A stretch of 64,000 bases of DNA from Arenibacter sp041392165 (GTDB lineage: Bacteria; Bacteroidota; Bacteroidia; Flavobacteriales; Flavobacteriaceae): the NCBI GenBank assembly GCA_041392165.1, contig JAWKMN010000010.1, positions 23,460-87,459 of the forward strand, in the 5' to 3' direction. The notes beneath the pieces were generated by a model. It did not search any database. It was not told where the DNA came from and saw only the letters and a list, made by a program, of their open reading frames with translations. Position numbers and translations under genes: made by a program. The stretch's first letter is position 1. Each line of letters starts with the position of its first letter. Positions 62,521 through 64,000 of the stretch are shown here, in pieces.

Positions 62521-63398
62521 TTATATTCCAATTCTAAAACCTGTTCTAAAATAAAAACTAGGTTGATCGTTCAATGTAAATATATCTTCCCGTTCTTTAT
62601 TCCTCAACACTCCTGCCTGAAACAAAGTATGACCTGCATAACCGTAAAGGAAAATATTTTTGGCTATTGCATATTGGTATCCCAAGGTAAACAATGCCGC
62701 CGAGGTGAAATGGAAGAAGGCAACACCGGAGTCCGAGCTAATGCCCGTATTCTGTAAATTAACATAATATCCATCAAAATAAACTCTGTTTGCAGCATGT
62801 GATTATCGTTAAAAAAATACTTCATACCACTTTTTGGCACGCCCACTACATATGCCCAATGGGGATGAAACCTCTTTTCAAAATAGATCAAGGGCAAGGG
62901 TACTCTTAGAGCCACGGTAGAGTTATAGGCTATTCCCATTACCAAGCGCGTTGGTTTCTCTATTTTTGGTCTATCCCGCAGTGCCCCTATGGTCATGTTC
63001 ATGGAAACATCCCCTTGGCCAATATCATTGGTCAAAGTGGAGGACAAACGGGGCGTTACTACCCCAACAAAGCGCCAGTCCTTATTGTACTGCAATATAT
63101 AGGCCATGTTCAAATCTGCCACATGAAAAGTTTCTGTAATGATATCGTCATAAGGGGTTCTACGATTTAGATCATAAGCAATACGATTGTACTCGCCCCC
63201 TACAATAATGTTATCGTTCTTCCCCACTTTAATGGGCATATTGGCCACCAACTTAATTCTGGACAATTTTGCTTCAGCCGTATTTCGGGGCATTAACATA
63301 TACTCCAACCTAAAAACATCGGGCGTTTGGGCGGGACAAAAATTGATCGATAAAAAGAATCCCAAAATAAATTTCCATGCCCTTATTCTAATTCCCAT
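62521..63398 (-). pseudogene. DUF6268-like outer-membrane beta-barrel protein, frameshifted
   Basis: The first frame starts at ATG 63396-63398 with a signal peptide (FILGFFLSINFCPAQ) and encodes beta-barrel strands of a DUF6268-type protein up to NDNHMLQT. It then runs into an unrelated tail and stops at 62664. In the next frame the barrel continues (VYFDGYYVNLQNTG, FFHFTSAALFTLGYQYAIA, FYFRTGFRIGI) to a natural stop at 62521-62523. One missing base around 62785-62795 explains the switch. The restored protein would have about 292 residues and end in a typical barrel strand. Its start overlaps the end of the upstream MscS gene by 11 bp. Either a recent mutation or a sequence error. Confidence 0.75.
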
Positions 63399-64000
63399 TC
63401 CCTAAATCCTTTTTTTCTACCCGTATCGTTTGAATTGGACGGGATTGATATATATGGACATCCCTTTGAGGGAATGGAATACTTATATTATGTTCCCTAA
63501 ATTTCGCTTCAATAATATACCGCATAGCACTTTTTATTTTGGGATCCGCATAACTGTCATTGATGAAAAAATTGATGGAAAACAATAGGGCCGAATCCCC
63601 AAAATCCTCAAAAAGTACAAATGGTTTGGGGTTTTTCAGGATTCCTTTATGTTCACTAGCTATATTTTCCAAAATATGGGTCACCAAAATAATATCACTT
63701 CCATAGGCCACCCCTACCTTAACGCTCTCTCTGGTACTTTTATGATTTTGGGTATAATTATAAATACTATCCGTTAAAAATTGATGGTTGGGAATTATGA
63801 TCACCTTATCATCTCTGGTCAGTGCCCTAGTAGTCCTTAGTCGTATTTCAAAAACCCGGCCTACTTTTCCATTTACCTCTACAATAGCCCCTACACGCAA
63901 GGACTGATCCATAATAATCAGAATACCTGAAATGATGTCCTGGAACAAATATTGAAGGGCAAACCCCAAGCCAACGAACAAGGCGGCCGAAGCGGTCAAC
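63388..64000 (-). CDS. MscS-family mechanosensitive channel, C-terminal part
   Basis: The window ends within this gene; about 204 C-terminal residues are visible. They cover the pore helix (ASAALFVGLGFALQYLFQDI), the beta domain (VGAIVEVNGKVGRVFEIRLRTT, VIIIPNHQFLTDSIYNYT) and the alpha/beta C-terminal domain with ISIPFPQRDVHI, the usual end motif. The upstream helices lie outside. It is a channel of the longer MscS class rather than a copy of the gene at 3.2 kb. It overlaps the DUF6268-like gene, so the two form one transcription unit. Confidence 0.92.
   Translation of the reverse strand, partial: LTASAALFVGLGFALQYLFQDIISGILIIMDQSLRVGAIVEVNGKVGRVFEIRLRTTRALTRDDKVIIIPNHQFLTDSIYNYTQNHKSTRESVKVGVAYGSDIILVTHILENIASEHKGILKNPKPFVLFEDFGDSALLFSINFFINDSYADPKIKSAMRYIIEAKFREHNISIPFPQRDVHIYQSRPIQTIRVEKKDLGNGN

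Noticed and set aside
62664..62790. Natural C-terminus of the DUF6268-like protein at 62664
   Set aside because: The tail after about 62790 is Pro/Arg-rich and not barrel-like, while the next frame holds proper barrel strands and a natural end.
1..64000. tRNA, rRNA, CRISPR array or prophage
   Set aside because: No TTCGAATCC-type arm with acceptor pairing, no regularly spaced repeats with unique spacers (the 11-bp array has no spacers), and no phage structural genes were seen on either strand.

Overview
The window is a gene-dense piece of chromosome from a marine-type Flavobacteriaceae (Bacteroidota). The evidence is AT-rich coding sequence, several genes starting with GTG or TTG and no visible Shine-Dalgarno sites, promoters of the Bacteroidota form TTTG-N17..19-TAnnTTTG, and typical family members: DUF4252, DUF3276, DUF1573, a LETM1-related protein, a BtuG-like DUF5074 lipoprotein and a cyclophilin-FKBP fusion. 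No tRNA, rRNA, CRISPR array or prophage was seen. The genus cannot be fixed by eye.

Layout. 0-3.1 kb: 5' end of a TrmH-type rRNA/tRNA methyltransferase, a class III sirtuin, a small helical protein and purB. 3.2-6.4 kb: an MscS channel, then an ECF sigma / membrane anti-sigma-like / two DUF4252 operon. 6.5-9.8 kb: two tandem paralogous lipoprotein S41 peptidases whose leader sequences are also duplicated. 9.9-16.4 kb: a vitamin B12 uptake locus, with a cobalamin riboswitch, a TonB-dependent receptor and a BtuG-like lipoprotein on the minus strand, and a divergent BtuFCD-like ABC importer. 16.5-24.8 kb: rmuC, a thioesterase, the oxidative pentose-phosphate set pgl, zwf and gnd, and a LETM1-related protein. 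24.8-26.4 kb: a 1.65 kb gene-poor island with two diverged copies of a hairpin-bearing element of about 145 bp, a nine-unit 11-bp tandem repeat and the tail of an ISAon1-type transposase.

26.4-33.0 kb: a carbohydrate locus (Gfo/Idh/MocA oxidoreductase, sugar epimerase, a very large ThuA / propeller / HEAT / cupredoxin lipoprotein) with a divergent AraC regulator. 33.1-37.7 kb: an FAD oxidoreductase, a DEAD-box helicase, an endonuclease/phosphatase and rpiA. 37.9-40.5 kb: a LytTR response regulator and its TPR histidine kinase, which is frameshifted. 40.7-48.7 kb: two small secreted proteins, then a minus-strand group of CstA, an FMN-binding-like exported protein, a secreted FAD oxidoreductase and a Tat-exported Gfo/Idh protein. 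48.7-53.5 kb: yajC, DUF1573, nusB, a divergent lipid-A-type ABC exporter, DUF3276 and csaA. 53.6-64 kb: thiol and peroxide proteins, a cold-shock protein, a 28-residue membrane microprotein, a dual immunophilin, an M28 peptidase, PPK2, a sigma-54 response regulator without a DNA-binding domain, a frameshifted DUF6268 protein and a second MscS channel cut by the window end.

Points most worth a second look are the gene-poor island with its paired hairpin elements and iterons, the B12 locus including an ATPase gene without a canonical start, two clear frameshifts (histidine kinase, DUF6268), the multidomain ThuA-cupredoxin operon with a palindrome in its divergent control region, and the FAD/FMN/CstA group.
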